This document shows positions 63,944 to 64,000 of a stretch of 64,000 nt of DNA, in pieces; the first letter of the stretch is position 1; each line of letters begins with the position of its first letter. Source of the stretch: Cerasicoccus arenae (GTDB lineage: Bacteria > Verrucomicrobiota > Verrucomicrobiia > Opitutales > Cerasicoccaceae); NCBI RefSeq assembly GCF_014651635.1, contig NZ_BMXG01000001.1, positions 319,180 to 383,179 on the forward strand. The letters run 5' to 3'. The notes under the pieces are model-generated. The model ran no database searches, was not told where the DNA came from, and was given only the letters and a program-made list of their open reading frames with translations. A program made the translations under genes and the position numbers.

Positions 63944-64000
63944 ATGAGCAAAACACCGACTAAGCACCGCAAGACTAACGCCGCCTCCATCACCATTGGG
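63944..64000 (+). CDS. Start of an unidentified gene, cut by window end
   Basis: An ATG at 63944 opens a frame (MSKTPTKHRKTNAASITIG) that runs to the window end without a stop, 19 codons long. The start is basic and Thr/Ser-rich. No ribosome-binding site is obvious. It may be the beginning of the next gene, but so little is visible that I cannot name it. Confidence 0.3.
   Translation, partial: MSKTPTKHRKTNAASITIG

Overview
The window looks like a chromosomal segment of a Gram-negative member of the Verrucomicrobiota, most likely class Opitutia (Puniceicoccales/Opitutales-like). This is an inference from gene content: an LpxC-FabZ fusion followed by LpxA, DapL-type lysine synthesis, a DUF5069 protein, a PEP-CTERM surface protein, an H-X9-D pseudopilin, and secreted proteins with NLGQ motifs and calcium-binding repeats placed beside an RHS giant. 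Clear Shine-Dalgarno sites are uncommon, so several starts rest on signal peptides or family alignment. No CRISPR array, rRNA gene or complete prophage is visible.

Layout. 1-11.4 kb, minus strand, housekeeping: serS (cut by the window edge), a STAS protein with a GNAT, an S41 Tsp-like protease, glnE, an exported acetolactate decarboxylase behind an exported Met-rich protein, a GspF-like protein and a REC-Fis protein. 11.4-30.65 kb, accessory island: it opens at tRNA-Gly(UCC) with the C-terminal remnant of a tyrosine integrase against its 3' end, passes tRNA-Arg(CCU) and a gene-poor stretch, and then holds four co-oriented genes for exported proteins: a helical-repeat protein, a YadA-head-like protein, a 1266-residue NLGQ/Ig/TSP3-like protein and a 2383-residue RHS protein. 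The RHS protein carries a golvesin-like insert and a C-terminal HHLI nuclease-like toxin, with a one-base-overlapping double-CXXC immunity gene. Behind it lie an orphan RHS tip, a truncated metallopeptidase-like toxin with its own small immunity gene, a methylase remnant and pieces of two insertion elements.

30.66-48.5 kb, mostly core: a GT2 glycosyltransferase, PAPS reductase, a CCA-adding enzyme, the pyruvate dehydrogenase E2, a double FAD oxidoreductase divergent from an AraC regulator, a PEP-CTERM protein, an EstA-like esterase, a SRPBCC/GyrI-like protein, leuD, ffh, lpxC/fabZ-lpxA and efp. 48.5-64 kb: a small lipoprotein, a periplasmic beta-repeat/peptidoglycan-binding protein, a pseudopilin with a C8-T-C12 tract, acs, queA, an ECF sigma with a membrane partner, an Aas-like acyltransferase/acyl-ACP synthetase with a lipase and a membrane protein, and dapL.

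The best candidate for an undescribed system is 13.75-29.2 kb: an RHS polymorphic-toxin locus with three exported companion proteins and a downstream store of displaced toxin/immunity modules, delimited by a tRNA-integrase scar. Also notable are the many G/C homopolymers of 8-12 bp, most of them inside genes, and several dispersed inverted repeats.
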